From an uncultured Bacilli bacterium (lineage in GTDB: Bacteria; Bacillota_I; Bacilli_A; RF39; UBA660), in contig CALVMI010000001.1 of NCBI GenBank assembly GCA_944345045.1, positions 1-6,419 on the forward strand: a stretch of 6,419 nt of DNA. The letters are read 5' to 3'. The position numbers and the translations under genes are program-made. Below the pieces are notes generated by a model. It saw nothing but the letters and a program-made list of their open reading frames with translations. It was not told where the DNA came from and made no database searches. Shown piece by piece: positions 6,338 to 6,419 of the stretch (its first letter is position 1; each line of letters opens with the position of its first letter).

Positions 6338-6419
6338 ATGCGCAAGAAAGTTGTCATATTATTAGGTATATTATTATTGATTACACTATCCATAGGTATC
6401 AGCTATGCCTCATGGGTAT
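6338..6419 (+). CDS. N-terminus of an exported or membrane-anchored protein, 3'-partial
   Basis: The frame opens at ATG 6338 after a good ribosome site AGAGGG (6326-6331, six bases away) and stays open to the window end, giving 27 residues. MRKK is followed by a hydrophobic stretch VVILLGILLLITLSIGIS (residues 5-22) and then YASWV. This is a classic signal peptide or N-terminal membrane anchor: a positive N-region, a hydrophobic core, and a possible AxA-like end near SYAS. From general experience, 'GISYAxW/F' ends are common in short secreted or anchored proteins of gut Bacillota, including some TasA/SipW-associated ones, but the mature domain is outside the window and I cannot name the family. 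It is separated from the upstream gene by a terminator, so it should have its own promoter in 6193-6300. Confidence 0.72.
   Translation, partial: MRKKVVILLGILLLITLSIGISYASWV

Overview
The window is AT-rich chromosomal DNA, densely packed with genes that all read on the + strand. The gene set (circularly permuted RbgA/YlqF GTPase, RNase HII, a lipoteichoic-acid-synthase-like membrane sulfatase, topoisomerase I with three zinc ribbons) and the strong AGGTG/GAGG-type ribosome sites point to a low-GC Gram-positive bacterium (Bacillota). A Bacilli or Erysipelotrichia-like lineage is likely, but the species cannot be named. Tryptophan is encoded by TGG wherever I checked, and the one TGA is a stop, so the standard bacterial code fits better than the Mycoplasma code.

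Region 1 (1-5482) looks like one operon: rbgA (cut at its 5' end by the window edge), rnhB, an LtaS-like gene and topA. The genes overlap by 4, 20 and 8 bases, so translational coupling is likely. The rbgA-rnhB-topA order resembles the Bacillus subtilis neighbourhood, but here a polyglycerol-phosphate-synthase-like gene sits between rnhB and topA, and no dprA or suc genes are present. The operon therefore joins 50S ribosome assembly, RNA/DNA hybrid removal, envelope polymer synthesis and DNA supercoiling control.

Region 2 (5483-6157) holds a near-consensus sigma-A-type promoter in the 75-base gap after topA, a strong ribosome site, and a 199-residue soluble protein that I do not recognise.

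Region 3 (6158-6419) is the most interesting part. A 180-base intergenic stretch carries, in order, a hairpin whose right arm contains a perfect TTGACA, a run of ten G followed by five TG units, a TGG-TAAGAT extended -10-like box, an intrinsic terminator that overlaps that box, and a small palindrome. It leads into the start of a gene for an exported or membrane-anchored protein that runs off the window. The simple-sequence tract lies between the -35-like and -10-like boxes, which is the arrangement of a phase-variable promoter controlled by spacer length. This is a hypothesis from sequence only.
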